Source of the DNA: DATHXC01 sp035459965
GTDB lineage: Bacteria > Pseudomonadota > Gammaproteobacteria > Burkholderiales > Methylophilaceae
Assembly: GCA_035459965.1 (NCBI GenBank)
Contig: DATHXC010000003.1
Location: forward strand, 1-43,617
Direction of reading: 5' to 3'
Length of the DNA stretch: 43,617 nucleotides
In this document: positions 1 to 8,134 of the stretch, piece by piece
Layout of the letters: every line of letters begins with the position of its first letter
Numbering within the stretch: position 1 is the first letter of the stretch
Translations under genes and position numbers: made by a program
The notes under the pieces: model-generated
What the model was told of the DNA's origin: nothing
The model's database searches: none
What the model saw: the letters and a program-made list of their open reading frames with translations, nothing else

Positions 1-44
1 CGAGTTGCGCAGCCGCTTATTTTGTTGAGCAACGCAAGGGAGCC

Positions 45-140
45 GTAGGCCGTGATCTCGGGGTGCCGCTTTCTTTGGTTACTTTCTTTTTAGGCAGTTA
101 AAAGAAAGTAACTAGCTGTCGGGCTACCCCCGACATGCAA
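45..140. repeat. Intergenic hairpin repeat (dispersed-repeat type)
   Basis: Two stem-loops lie in tandem. Bases 78-90 pair perfectly with 100-112 (13 bp, GTTACTTTCTTTT against its complement, 9-base loop). TGTCGGG at 117-123 pairs with CCCGACA at 129-135. Sequences of this type, a CTTTGGTTACTTTCTTT stem followed by a GC-rich stem, are a familiar dispersed intergenic repeat in proteobacterial genomes, and are often mis-called as small proteins. No gene is visible in 1-286. The repeat may also terminate transcription from an upstream gene outside the window. Confidence 0.55.
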
Positions 141-286
141 CGAGCATCATGTGACTTAACAATAAACCACTGCCCTGTGAGGCAATATCCACAAGCTTCC
201 CAGGCCATCTATTTTGTGTATATTCCGATAAATCCCTGCAACCTCACTACAACGCCCCTTACTGTTTTCAAGTAAAATCCCCTCTC

Positions 287-1303
287 ATGGATATCTACTC
301 ACTCGCAAAACCTTTCCTCTTCCAGCTCGATGCTGAAAAAGCCCATGACCTGACTTTAAAAACCCTCAAGCTGGCCCAGAAAACCGGCCTGCTAAACCTG
401 CTCCCCAAGCCAGCCGAGTGCGCTCCCCGCCAAGTCATGGGGCTGACTTTCCCCAGCCCGGTGGGGTTGGCAGCGGGGCTGGATAAGAATGCTGCCTATA
501 TTGATGGTCTGGCAGGTTTGGGTTTTGGTTTTATTGAGGTGGGCACTATTACGCCACGCCCACAGCCTGGCAACCCCAAGCCGCGTTTGTTTCGAGTGAC
601 TGAGGCGGAAGGGGTTATCAATCGGTTTGGTTTCAATAATCTCGGCGTGGATGCGCTGATTGAGAACGTGAAAGCCACACGCTACCGCGGCATTATCGGC
701 ATCAATATTGGCAAGAATTTCGATACGCCGAATGAGCGCGCGGTGGATGATTACCTGATCTGTATGCGCAAGGTGTACCCGCATGCCAGCTACATCACGG
801 TGAATATATCCTCACCCAATACCAAAAACCTGCGCCAGTTGCAGGAGAAAGATGCATTGGGGACATTGCTGGGCACATTGAAAGCCGAGCAAAAGGTGCT
901 TGCTGACCAGTATGGGCGCTATGTGCCGATAGCGCTCAAGATCGCGCCGGACCTGGTTGAGGAGCAAGTCACGGAGATTGCTGATCTGCTCAAACAGCAC
1001 CAGATAGATGCGGTGATTGCGACCAACACTACCTTGGCGCGTGACGCTGTGGAGGGCATGGCTAACGCAGCAGAAGCCGGTGGCCTGTCAGGTGCGCCGG
1101 TGCGTAATCAGTCCACCTTAGTGATACAGCAATTGTCGCGTCACCTGGCGGGCGAGCTGCCTATTATCGGTGTGGGCGGAATTTTGAGCAGTGCGGATGC
1201 GGTGGAGAAGATAGCGGCAGGTGCCAGCCTGGTGCAGGTGTATAGTGGGCTCATCTATAGAGGGCCTGCTTTAGTACGCGATATCTGTAAAGTCGTCGGA
1301 TAA
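287..1303 (+). CDS. pyrD: Dihydroorotate dehydrogenase (quinone), class 2
   Basis: This enzyme oxidises dihydroorotate to orotate in pyrimidine synthesis and passes the electrons from FMN to the membrane quinone pool. At 338 residues it has the usual class 2 length, including the N-terminal helical extension that contacts the membrane. Visible family motifs are GLAAGLDKNA near residue 63, NRFGFNN near 112, NISSPNTKNLRQLQ near 173 (which supplies the class 2 catalytic serine), KIAPDL near 218, GGLSGAPV near 265 and the phosphate-binding GVGGI near 297. The gene follows a short AT-rich spacer and is probably transcribed from its own promoter. Nothing is unusual in it. Confidence 0.97.
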   Translation: MDIYSLAKPFLFQLDAEKAHDLTLKTLKLAQKTGLLNLLPKPAECAPRQVMGLTFPSPVGLAAGLDKNAAYIDGLAGLGFGFIEVGTITPRPQPGNPKPRLFRVTEAEGVINRFGFNNLGVDALIENVKATRYRGIIGINIGKNFDTPNERAVDDYLICMRKVYPHASYITVNISSPNTKNLRQLQEKDALGTLLGTLKAEQKVLADQYGRYVPIALKIAPDLVEEQVTEIADLLKQHQIDAVIATNTTLARDAVEGMANAAEAGGLSGAPVRNQSTLVIQQLSRHLAGELPIIGVGGILSSADAVEKIAAGASLVQVYSGLIYRGPALVRDICKVVG

Positions 1304-1353
1304 AAGCTGCTTGATTAAACGCTGTCTCAAACAATGGCTATAAGGAGAGCACA

Positions 1354-1557
1354 TTGAAAACCAATGTTGGCAAGATTGATCGTATCTTGCGCTTGCTTTC
1401 AGGCGTAGCCTTATTAAGCCTGTTGTTCTTGCTGGAGCCGCCACTTAAATGGCTTGGTCTGCTTGGGCTGGTTTATATAGCGACCGCGCTGGTGGGTTAT
1501 TGCCCAGCCTATAAACTCATGGGTATTAATACCTGCGAAGTGAAAAAGCCGGAATAG
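1354..1557 (+). CDS. DUF2892 small membrane protein
   Basis: This 67-residue protein has two hydrophobic segments, about residues 15-30 and 36-52, separated by a short polar turn containing PPLKW. It matches the DUF2892 (YgaP-like inner membrane) family, whose members begin with a short basic stretch of the type NxGxxDRxxR and carry a cysteine in GYCPAYKLMGINTC. The start is TTG at 1354, supported by AAGGAG about 9 bases upstream. The stop is followed within two bases by the DedA start, so the two are probably co-transcribed. The molecular role of the family is not well established; in some proteins the domain is fused to rhodanese. Confidence 0.8.
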   Translation: MKTNVGKIDRILRLLSGVALLSLLFLLEPPLKWLGLLGLVYIATALVGYCPAYKLMGINTCEVKKPE

Positions 1558-1558
1558 C

Positions 1559-2209
1559 ATGGACCTCATTTGGGGCATGCTCAGTCTGGATCAGCACATC
1601 AATACCGTCATCGCTATGCATGGCGACCTCACTTACGCGATTCTTTTCCTGATCGTATTTTGCGAAATGGGCTTGCTGCCCTTGTTCTTCCTGCCGGGTG
1701 ACCCGCTCCTGTTTTTCTGTGGGGCGCTTTGTGCGGCAGGGGCGTTGAATCTCTGGGTACTGATGCCCTTGTTGCTGGTCGCGGCGGTATTGGGCAGCGT
1801 GTTGAACTACCGCATAGGCCAGACCATGATGCGCAAGCTGGGGCAGAAGATATTCTCGTACCAGCATCAATGGCTGGATCAGGATGCCCTGAAAAAATCC
1901 CATGCCTTCTATGAAAAATATGGGCGCATCACCTTTGTCCTTTCCCCTTTTATTGCCGTGGTGCGTACCTTTGCGCCGTTTGTCGGTGGCGTATCCAACA
2001 TGACCTTCAGCAAGTTTCTGTATTCGGTGACGACTGGGGCAGCTGTGTGGGTGGTGACGCTGGTAGTGAGTGGTTATTACTTTGGCAATATTCCGGTAAT
2101 ACGCGACCACATCAGCGCGATCGTGCTGATAGGCTTGGGGCTTGGGCTGGGTTCGCTGGCAGTCAGCGGGCTGGTACGGGCTTATAAAGCCAAACATCTG
2201 CAGCAGTAA
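1559..2209 (+). CDS. DedA family membrane protein
   Basis: This 216-residue integral membrane protein of the DedA/SNARE-associated family is a relative of E. coli YqjA and YghB, which affect proton motive force, cell division and probably lipid movement across the inner membrane. The conserved acidic and glycine-rich first half (FCEMGLLPLFFLPGDPLL) and the arginine motif VVRTFAPFVGGVSNM near residue 130 are both present, as is the E-KYG motif before it. Four to five hydrophobic stretches are evident. It begins one base after the DUF2892 stop codon and is likely translationally coupled to it. The substrate cannot be told from sequence. Confidence 0.9.
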   Translation: MDLIWGMLSLDQHINTVIAMHGDLTYAILFLIVFCEMGLLPLFFLPGDPLLFFCGALCAAGALNLWVLMPLLLVAAVLGSVLNYRIGQTMMRKLGQKIFSYQHQWLDQDALKKSHAFYEKYGRITFVLSPFIAVVRTFAPFVGGVSNMTFSKFLYSVTTGAAVWVVTLVVSGYYFGNIPVIRDHISAIVLIGLGLGLGSLAVSGLVRAYKAKHLQQ

Positions 2210-2222
2210 ATTTTCCCGAAAG

Positions 2223-2951
2223 CTAGCCTATATTCAGGCCAACATCAAAGCTGGCAATGTAGCCATCCGCAGTCCTAATAGGTTTTAACATCAATTGCTG
2301 GCCACCATCTTCAAAGATACGGTCGTCGCTGTTTCTGGTGGTGCGCTCGCCTCTGCCTGTGTATGGTGTCAGCGCAAACACTTCATCATTCAACTTGTCG
2401 TCAAAATATAGCTGGGAGCTGAATTCCTGGCTTTTTCCTGCCGCATCGGTGGTGCGTATTTTAAAGTGAATGTGTACCGTCCTGCCGTCATACCAGCCCG
2501 GGTAGATGGTGAAAAACTTCGCAGTCCCCGACTCATCGGTCAGCCTGTAGCCGCGCAGAAATTTCCTGCCCCTGGTATCAAAACTCCGGTCTTTTGCATC
2601 TGAGTAAACGCCGTCTGCATTGCAATGCCAGATATCGACAATCGCATCCTTGATGGGCTTACAGGCGGTGATGCCCGTGGCATAGACGTTAATAGCTAGC
2701 GTCAGTGGTGTACCTGCTTGTATCGAGCCATCAGTGGGGTCGAAGCGGATATCCGAGCGCATGAGCTTTTCGTCTACAAAATAAGGGCCTTCGGTTTGCT
2801 CAGGCGTCACCACGCAAGCCAGGTTGGCTGCATTTTTGTTCTGTGAGGCAATACCGCAGCCGGTCAGCAGGCTGGCGCCTGTAGCCATAATGAGTTGCAG
2901 CATATTGCGGCGGGTAAACTTAGTGGGTGGTGATTGCAGATTATCTGACAT
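2223..2951 (-). CDS. Intradiol ring-cleavage dioxygenase-like lipoprotein
   Basis: The protein resembles the catalytic domain of intradiol (catechol/protocatechuate) dioxygenases, which open catechol rings between the two hydroxyls using non-haem Fe(III). Candidate iron ligands are the Tyr in DIWHCNADGVYSD, the Tyr in YPGWYDGRT and the two His of the following VHIHFK. The ATG at 2951 is preferred to the upstream one at 3014 because the protein then begins MSDN, with a twin-arginine stretch KFTRRNML, a hydrophobic segment and a lipobox LLTGC. That predicts export, probably by Tat, and lipid anchoring. Exported intradiol-like proteins of this kind are widespread in proteobacteria and their substrates are mostly unknown. 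No aromatic degradation genes are nearby. Confidence 0.85.
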   Translation of the reverse strand: MSDNLQSPPTKFTRRNMLQLIMATGASLLTGCGIASQNKNAANLACVVTPEQTEGPYFVDEKLMRSDIRFDPTDGSIQAGTPLTLAINVYATGITACKPIKDAIVDIWHCNADGVYSDAKDRSFDTRGRKFLRGYRLTDESGTAKFFTIYPGWYDGRTVHIHFKIRTTDAAGKSQEFSSQLYFDDKLNDEVFALTPYTGRGERTTRNSDDRIFEDGGQQLMLKPIRTADGYIASFDVGLNIG

Positions 2952-3110
2952 AACTTGATGTACTGAATTGATTGGTAAGCGCCTATTGCACCATAGCTTG
3001 GATTGTTGCCACAACTAGCTTTACCTAATTTTTCAAAGAGACTTTTCAGTCTGATTTTTCAATGCGACTTTTCAATCAGGCATGTTCACCTGACTTCTAT
3101 TTAAGTCACC

Positions 3111-3725
3111 TTAAGGCAGGTATAACTCGAACAAAGCGCCTGTATTATTACGGATGACAGACTTACCTTCTATGCCTTTGGCTTTGTGTAGTTTGGCGAT
3201 ATGGCTGGAAAGCAGCAGGCCGAGCCCGGTGCCACGCCGGGAAATTTCCGAAAACGCGTTGTTTGCATGGTTTGCCATCACGTCAGCGGGGAATCCTGCG
3301 CCATCATCCTGCACGCTAAAAATCAGGTAGTCTTGTTCTTCCCTGACTGATAACACGACCTGTTTCACAGCAAAGTGGCAGGCGTTGTGCAGGGCGTTTT
3401 CCAGCGCCAGACGGATATAGCTTTCATCGTAGAACCAGAACACAGGCGCTTGCTCTATCTCCAGCGCAATGTCCAGCTTGGGAAAGAACTGCCTGAATTC
3501 GGCCTGCATCTCCTGCAATAAATCGCCAGGGGAGGCGGAGTCTACATTAAGCCTCATCTCTCCATCCTGCCTGGTATGCCAGATCAGCAAATTGGTGAGG
3601 CGGTTGGAGGTGTGTATCAGTGATTCAATTTCAATCGCGCAATCCCCGCGCGACTCAAGGCGAAATACCAGTTCACCCAGGCGGTTCTTTGCGTCGTGAA
3701 TGACCGCGATATCTAGCTGGTCCAT
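3111..3725 (-). CDS. Small cytoplasmic sensor histidine kinase
   Basis: The 204-residue protein is little more than a kinase core. An H-box IHDAKNRLGEL lies at residues 9-19, an N-box ALENALHNACHF near 127-138, a G1 box DDGAGF near 160 and a G2 box RGTGLGL near 184. There is no signal peptide, membrane segment or recognisable sensory domain, so input must come from a partner protein. It starts 27 bases after the response regulator stop on the same strand, which suggests that the two form one pathway. Being short and soluble, it resembles kinases that act within phosphorelays rather than transmembrane sensors. Confidence 0.85.
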   Translation of the reverse strand: MDQLDIAVIHDAKNRLGELVFRLESRGDCAIEIESLIHTSNRLTNLLIWHTRQDGEMRLNVDSASPGDLLQEMQAEFRQFFPKLDIALEIEQAPVFWFYDESYIRLALENALHNACHFAVKQVVLSVREEQDYLIFSVQDDGAGFPADVMANHANNAFSEISRRGTGLGLLLSSHIAKLHKAKGIEGKSVIRNNTGALFELYLP

Positions 3726-3752
3726 CCTATAGTTGTCCGCGTATATTGGGCG

Positions 3753-5363
3753 TCAGGCCGCGACCTGTGCTTTTTTTAGCATCATATCGATTTGCGCCAG
3801 CTTGGGATGCGCTGCGTTTTTGGCGACAACTTTCTGGCGGAACAGCAGGCATTGCTTCATTGTATTTTCGTCGCCATGCCGATTGGCAATCGATGCTGCC
3901 AGGATCAGCGCGGCATTGCTGACGATATTCATGTTGTTTGGCAGCCGCTGCGCTGCTGCAGTAATCAGCTTGATCGCTTCTTCATATTCGCCAGCTTGCG
4001 CTTTACGCACCCCGTCGTTATTGATGCGGATAATCTCCTTGGCGCTTTCCTCGATCATGATGTTGGATGCGGTCATGTCTTTGCCTGCCATGGCGCACAC
4101 CATTTTCACTTTGCCTTGCAGGCGCATATCGTCGGGATTGTTCTGCAGAATCTGCTTGAGCAGGCCATCGGCCTCCTGTTCCTTGCCTGCGTCATAACAG
4201 GCCTCAGCCAGCGATGCCGCGACTTGTGGTGGCAGCATCATGGTGTCACCTGCCAGTGCCTCGCTCAGCGATATTTCGGCGGCTTCCAGATTGCCTGCCC
4301 TGCGATGGGCAATGCTTGCACTGGCCGATAGGACCAGCATGCTGGTGGAGTCTTTAAAGCTGGTGCCAGCTTCTTTCAGTACGCTGAGCGCCTCATTGGT
4401 CTTGCCTTGTTCGCTGAGCGAGCGTGACAGCAGCGCAAAGTCTGAGGCTTCCCGCACCGGGGAATGCTTGTGTTTCTTCAACACCGTGGTCATCAGGTTC
4501 TCTGCCATATCATGCTGGCCATTGGTCATGGCTAGCGCTGTAAGGTGGCGGGTACGGTTGATATTGCTGGGGATGATGGCATTAGCGCTTTTCAGTACTT
4601 CCAGTGCTGCGACTGAGTCATTCGATTGCAACATGAGCTCACTCATGAAATCATAAGTGGCGATGAACTTGGGGTTGCTCTCGATGAGCTTGGCCGATAT
4701 TTCCTTGGCGGCTTCCAGGTTGCCCAGCTTGGCCTGTGCCCTTGCAATACCAAGCTGCGCCCATGGCAGCTCGCGCAATTGCAATACGGCGGAATAGACC
4801 TGCATCGCCTCCTGGGGGCGATCAATGCGCATCAGCGCAGCGGCCTTGATCTTGCATATCTCAATGTAGTGCTTGTCTTTTTGTGCCAATATCTTGTCGC
4901 ACTCGGTAATTACCATGTGCCAGTTCTTGCTGTCATGCGCCTTATCGATAGTTGCCAGGAATGCCTGGCGCTGCATCAGCTTCTCGAAGCGGGTAAGGAA
5001 CTGTCCGGCAGTGAAGGGCTTGAGCAGGTAATCATCAGGGACGCATTCTGCCGCACTGGCGACGCTTTCGTAGGAATTCTGCGCGGTGATGATGATGAAT
5101 ACAGCATTTCTGGGTAGCAGGTCTCGCGTACGCAGGTATTCCAGAAATTGCTGGCCATTGGTGCCTTCACCCAGGTTGTAATCACACAGGATAACGTCGT
5201 AGCGCACGTGCTCCATTTTCTCCATGGCTTCCTTGATATCGGAAACTACATGCAGTTTTTCGAAACCCAGTGAGGTCAATGACATTTGAAGTTGATTGCG
5301 TATCTCTGGTACGTCGTCAATGACGAGCACCTTTTTTTGCGAGACACTGGTTGCAATGGTCAT
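3753..5363 (-). CDS. Response regulator with TPR repeats
   Basis: An N-terminal receiver domain (about residues 10-130) has the acidic pair in VLVIDDVPE, the phosphoacceptor Asp in VILCDYNLGEG, a Thr in IIITAQN and the conserved Lys in YLLKPF. The remaining 400 residues are helical and contain tetratricopeptide-like repeats (for example AAALMRIDRPQEAMQVYSAV and ADGLLKQILQNNPDD), with no DNA-binding domain. The output is therefore likely protein-protein interaction. Family members with a REC-TPR layout are found in gammaproteobacteria and betaproteobacteria with poorly known targets. It is the first gene of a two-gene unit with the small histidine kinase downstream. Confidence 0.88.
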   Translation of the reverse strand: MTIATSVSQKKVLVIDDVPEIRNQLQMSLTSLGFEKLHVVSDIKEAMEKMEHVRYDVILCDYNLGEGTNGQQFLEYLRTRDLLPRNAVFIIITAQNSYESVASAAECVPDDYLLKPFTAGQFLTRFEKLMQRQAFLATIDKAHDSKNWHMVITECDKILAQKDKHYIEICKIKAAALMRIDRPQEAMQVYSAVLQLRELPWAQLGIARAQAKLGNLEAAKEISAKLIESNPKFIATYDFMSELMLQSNDSVAALEVLKSANAIIPSNINRTRHLTALAMTNGQHDMAENLMTTVLKKHKHSPVREASDFALLSRSLSEQGKTNEALSVLKEAGTSFKDSTSMLVLSASASIAHRRAGNLEAAEISLSEALAGDTMMLPPQVAASLAEACYDAGKEQEADGLLKQILQNNPDDMRLQGKVKMVCAMAGKDMTASNIMIEESAKEIIRINNDGVRKAQAGEYEEAIKLITAAAQRLPNNMNIVSNAALILAASIANRHGDENTMKQCLLFRQKVVAKNAAHPKLAQIDMMLKKAQVAA

Positions 5364-5600
5364 CTGCTCAATTTTCCAAAATGAATATCTAAATGAATCA
5401 GGCAGGCCTGGTCAGGAATTAGGGGGTACTGCAGCAGCAACATGGCGTGATGCCGCCGCAGTACCGGTCACGCTCGGAGGTGAGCTTGTGGCGCAAGCTG
5501 CACAATTGATATTACGGGATAAAAGCGGAAAGCTTTAGGGCAAAGCTATTAACTTTAAGGGCATTGTATGGAAAAGAGCATGGCGATCTGGCGTTGCTTG

Positions 5601-6161
5601 TTAAATCGCCGCTCGTATCAATGTGTGCGCGGCTTCACGGGCGCGCTTGGCGGCGCCGTTGCCCGGACTTAGTCGCTCCATCAGTGCAGCGCCCTCGAAC
5701 AGCATGGTGAGCTGCTGACACAGCATCCTGGCATCTTTGACGCCGGCAGCCTCGGCGAAGCGCGCCAGGTATTCCTGTAGCTCCAGCGCCAGCTGCGCTG
5801 AGTACTGGTTGATAGGGTGGCCGGGATCGGGGAATTCTACAGATGCGGTATGGAAGGGCAGGCCATGAAACTCGGGGGTGACGATCCACTGTTCTACCAG
5901 GTCACAAATTTGTAGCAGTTTGTCCTGTGCATGCGCCGACTTGGTCAGGCGCGTGTTCAGCCACTCGTAGAAACGGTCAGACTTGTCGCGCAGGTAGGCG
6001 ACAATGAGCTGGTCCTTGCTGGGAAAGTGCTTGTACAGCGTGGCCTTGGCGATTCCGGATTCGGCGATGATGGTATCCACGCCCGAGGCATGGATACCGC
6101 GCGTCTGGAACAGCCCGGTGGCCACTCCAAGGATACGTTCACGCATGCTGATGATTGTCAT
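5601..6161 (-). CDS. TetR/AcrR family transcriptional regulator
   Basis: The 186-residue protein has a TetR N-terminal helix-turn-helix (about residues 8-55: GVDTIIAESGIAKATLYKHFPSKDQLI) and a variable ligand-binding C-terminal domain. A strong ribosome binding site AGAGGAG precedes the ATG at 6161. The gene lies downstream of the unknown membrane protein gene in the same direction. The mxa-like cluster is transcribed divergently beyond that gene. A candidate TetR-type operator (6993-7006) sits in the divergent spacer, so this protein may control one or both transcription units; that link is inference. The ligand is unknown. Confidence 0.92.
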   Translation of the reverse strand: MTIISMRERILGVATGLFQTRGIHASGVDTIIAESGIAKATLYKHFPSKDQLIVAYLRDKSDRFYEWLNTRLTKSAHAQDKLLQICDLVEQWIVTPEFHGLPFHTASVEFPDPGHPINQYSAQLALELQEYLARFAEAAGVKDARMLCQQLTMLFEGAALMERLSPGNGAAKRAREAAHTLIRAAI

Positions 6162-6229
6162 TTTTCTTTCTCCTCTAACTTAACCCAGGCGGTCATTAGA
6201 TAATTATTGAAACAGTGTTAATACATTTA

Positions 6230-6922
6230 CTATGGTTTAGGTAACTGCTCTTTGGTGTACAGGCAGTGCACATGTACCAGCGCCGACTTCAGCAGCTCGA
6301 TAGTGGCGACATCCACCTTGCCATCGTTGATGAAGTCCATGAAAGGCTGGCGCTGCGCCATGGGTAACATGGCGGCCTGCGGCAACTGGCAATCGCCGTC
6401 CTTCATGCGATGGAATACAACTGCCAGCATATTTAGTGAGGCCGGTGCCACTTCGTCCACGGTGGCAAGCGGCGCTACGCTTACCGCTTGCTTGCCGGGC
6501 GCATGGCCCTGCATCCAGATGGTGGTGAACATGCCCAGCACCAATAGCGATCCGGCCATGAAGGCCAACCATGATAAGTTGTGTCGTAAGCCGTGACGCG
6601 GCGGCGCCAGCAGGCTGTCGATGGAGTTATAGACGAGCTGCCAGTGCTGACGACCTGGCTTGCGCGACTGCATATTGAGCGCCCCCAACATCAGGAACAG
6701 CAGTTGGTCGCTGACCATGTCCACATCCGCCACACGCGATTGCACCACCTCGGCGCGAATGCGGCCACGCAGTTCCGATACGTCCTGCAGCGCTACACTG
6801 GCAGCGGCTTGCTGGCCATGCTGGGACAAAGCCTGCGCCAGTTCGCGCAGACGCCTTGCAGGCGTGGCCCTGACCACAGCGGCGGGCAGGAACGGCAATA
6901 ACAGGGATCCGGTTGATGGCAT
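6230..6922 (-). CDS. Hypothetical single-pass membrane protein next to mxa cluster
   Basis: I do not recognise this 230-residue protein. The N-terminal 110 residues are polar and mostly helical, with basic stretches (RATPARRLRELAQAL). A single hydrophobic segment near residues 117-135 (SWLAFMAGSLLVLGMFTTIW) is followed by a periplasmic-looking tail of about 95 residues. That tail contains two cysteines (GDCQLP and HVHCLY) that could form a disulfide. It is divergent from mxaR and upstream of the TetR gene. Its position suggests a role with the mxaRSACKL products, but nothing in the sequence proves this. Codon use resembles the neighbours, so it looks native. Confidence 0.7.
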   Translation of the reverse strand: MPSTGSLLLPFLPAAVVRATPARRLRELAQALSQHGQQAAASVALQDVSELRGRIRAEVVQSRVADVDMVSDQLLFLMLGALNMQSRKPGRQHWQLVYNSIDSLLAPPRHGLRHNLSWLAFMAGSLLVLGMFTTIWMQGHAPGKQAVSVAPLATVDEVAPASLNMLAVVFHRMKDGDCQLPQAAMLPMAQRQPFMDFINDGKVDVATIELLKSALVHVHCLYTKEQLPKP

Positions 6923-6992
6923 GTGAATTTTTCACTTTTTTCAAAACACGCTTGCAAATGTAACATTTTGTAAAGTAAACTGCACCTCAAGT

Positions 6993-7006
6993 AGACAGGT
7001 CTGTCT
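6993..7006. promoter_or_regulatory. Candidate TetR-type operator in the mxaR divergent spacer
   Basis: AGACAG-GT-CTGTCT is a perfect 14-bp palindrome between the divergent starts at 6922 and 7092. Its size and character are those of operators of TetR-family repressors, and a TetR gene is the second gene of the leftward unit. Binding by that protein is inference. Confidence 0.45.
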
Positions 7007-7091
7007 GTACACTAACCGATTCTGGCCCAAATTGCAATGTGAAACGCAAAGGCTTTTGAACCGTAACCCAATTATTTTGCAGGGAATCTCT

Positions 7092-8129
7092 ATGGAAATT
7101 GCTAGCTCTGATGTGCAACTGGCCGATTGGCGTCAACAGGCCTTGAAGCTCGAAACCGAAGTGCAAAAGGTCATTGTCGGCCAGGATAAGGCCATCCGCC
7201 TGATGAATATCGCCATCTTCGCCCGCGGTCACGTGCTGCTGGAAGGTGGCGTAGGCGTGGGCAAGACCACATTGCTGCAATCGATCACGCGCGCCATCGG
7301 CGGTGCTTATGAGCGTATCGAGGGCACCGTGGACCTGATGCCTAACGACCTGGTGTACCACACCTACCTCGGCGCCGATGGCCGTCCGCAGATCGATGAA
7401 GGTCCGCTGCTGCGTGCTGGTGAAAACCTGTCGGTGTTCTTCTTCAATGAGATCAACCGCGCCCGTCCGCAGGTGCACTCGCTGATGCTGCGCGTAATGG
7501 CAGAGCGCAGCCTGCAGGCTTTCAACAAAGAATACCGCCTGCCGCACATGGTGGTGTTCGCTGACCGTAACCAGGTGGAGAAAAACGAGACCTTCGAGAT
7601 CCCGTCGGCAGCGCGTGACCGCTTCATGATGGAGATCCCCATCGACATCCCCGCTGACCGTGAGCTGCGCAAGTCGCTGATGTTTAATCCTCGTTTCCAG
7701 CATGCCGAGGCATTGACCCACGAAGTCGCCAGCGGCATCCTGCAATTCGATCAGCTCAATGCATTCTCCGATCATTTACAGGGCCATATCAAATCCAGCC
7801 CGGCGTTGGAGGAATACGCGCTGGACCTGTGGCAGGCCACGCAGACCCCGGCCAGTTTCGGCATCAAGCTGGATAGTGTGGACGTTGACCGCCTTATTCT
7901 GGCTGGTGCCAGCCCGCGCGGCATGGGCATGCTGCTCAAGGCGGCACGCGTGCATGCCTGGCTGATGGAGCGTGACAGCCTATATCCCGAGGACATCCAT
8001 GCTGTATTCCACGAGATCATCGCCCACCGCCTGGTATTCAATTCCATGTATGAGACACGCCGCACGGCGCTGGCGCGCGAGCTGACCAGCAATATCCTCA
8101 GCACCGTGGCCGTGCCGTCCAGGGCCTGA
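7092..8129 (+). CDS. mxaR: MoxR-type AAA+ ATPase of methanol dehydrogenase maturation (MxaR)
   Basis: MoxR ATPases act as chaperones that help assemble or load metal into partner enzymes; MxaR is the version needed for active periplasmic methanol dehydrogenase. The Walker A motif EGGVGVGKTTL is near residues 51-61 and a Walker B-like FFFNEINRA near 118. The sensor region, SAARDRFMMEIPI, comes later. The ATG at 7092 is chosen because AGGGA precedes it by seven bases; an in-frame ORF extends to 7032 without a better start. It is the first of six genes in one direction (R, S, A, C, K, L), with only five bases before mxaS. The gene order is the basis for the name; MoxR proteins in general serve many partners. 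Confidence 0.88.
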   Translation: MEIASSDVQLADWRQQALKLETEVQKVIVGQDKAIRLMNIAIFARGHVLLEGGVGVGKTTLLQSITRAIGGAYERIEGTVDLMPNDLVYHTYLGADGRPQIDEGPLLRAGENLSVFFFNEINRARPQVHSLMLRVMAERSLQAFNKEYRLPHMVVFADRNQVEKNETFEIPSAARDRFMMEIPIDIPADRELRKSLMFNPRFQHAEALTHEVASGILQFDQLNAFSDHLQGHIKSSPALEEYALDLWQATQTPASFGIKLDSVDVDRLILAGASPRGMGMLLKAARVHAWLMERDSLYPEDIHAVFHEIIAHRLVFNSMYETRRTALARELTSNILSTVAVPSRA

Positions 8130-8134
8130 GTTTT

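Noticed and set aside
1526..2197. 223-residue open frame opposite the DedA gene
   Set aside because: Composition is rich in His, Gln and Arg with no family features; the plus strand carries a clear DedA protein.
5364..5600. Possible structured RNA upstream of the response regulator gene (GGTACTGC paired with GCAGTACC)
   Set aside because: Only one 8-bp pairing with a long interior; it fits no riboswitch or small RNA pattern I know.
6987..7775. 262-residue open frame opposite mxaR
   Set aside because: An antisense shadow of a GC-rich gene; MoxR motifs are on the plus strand.
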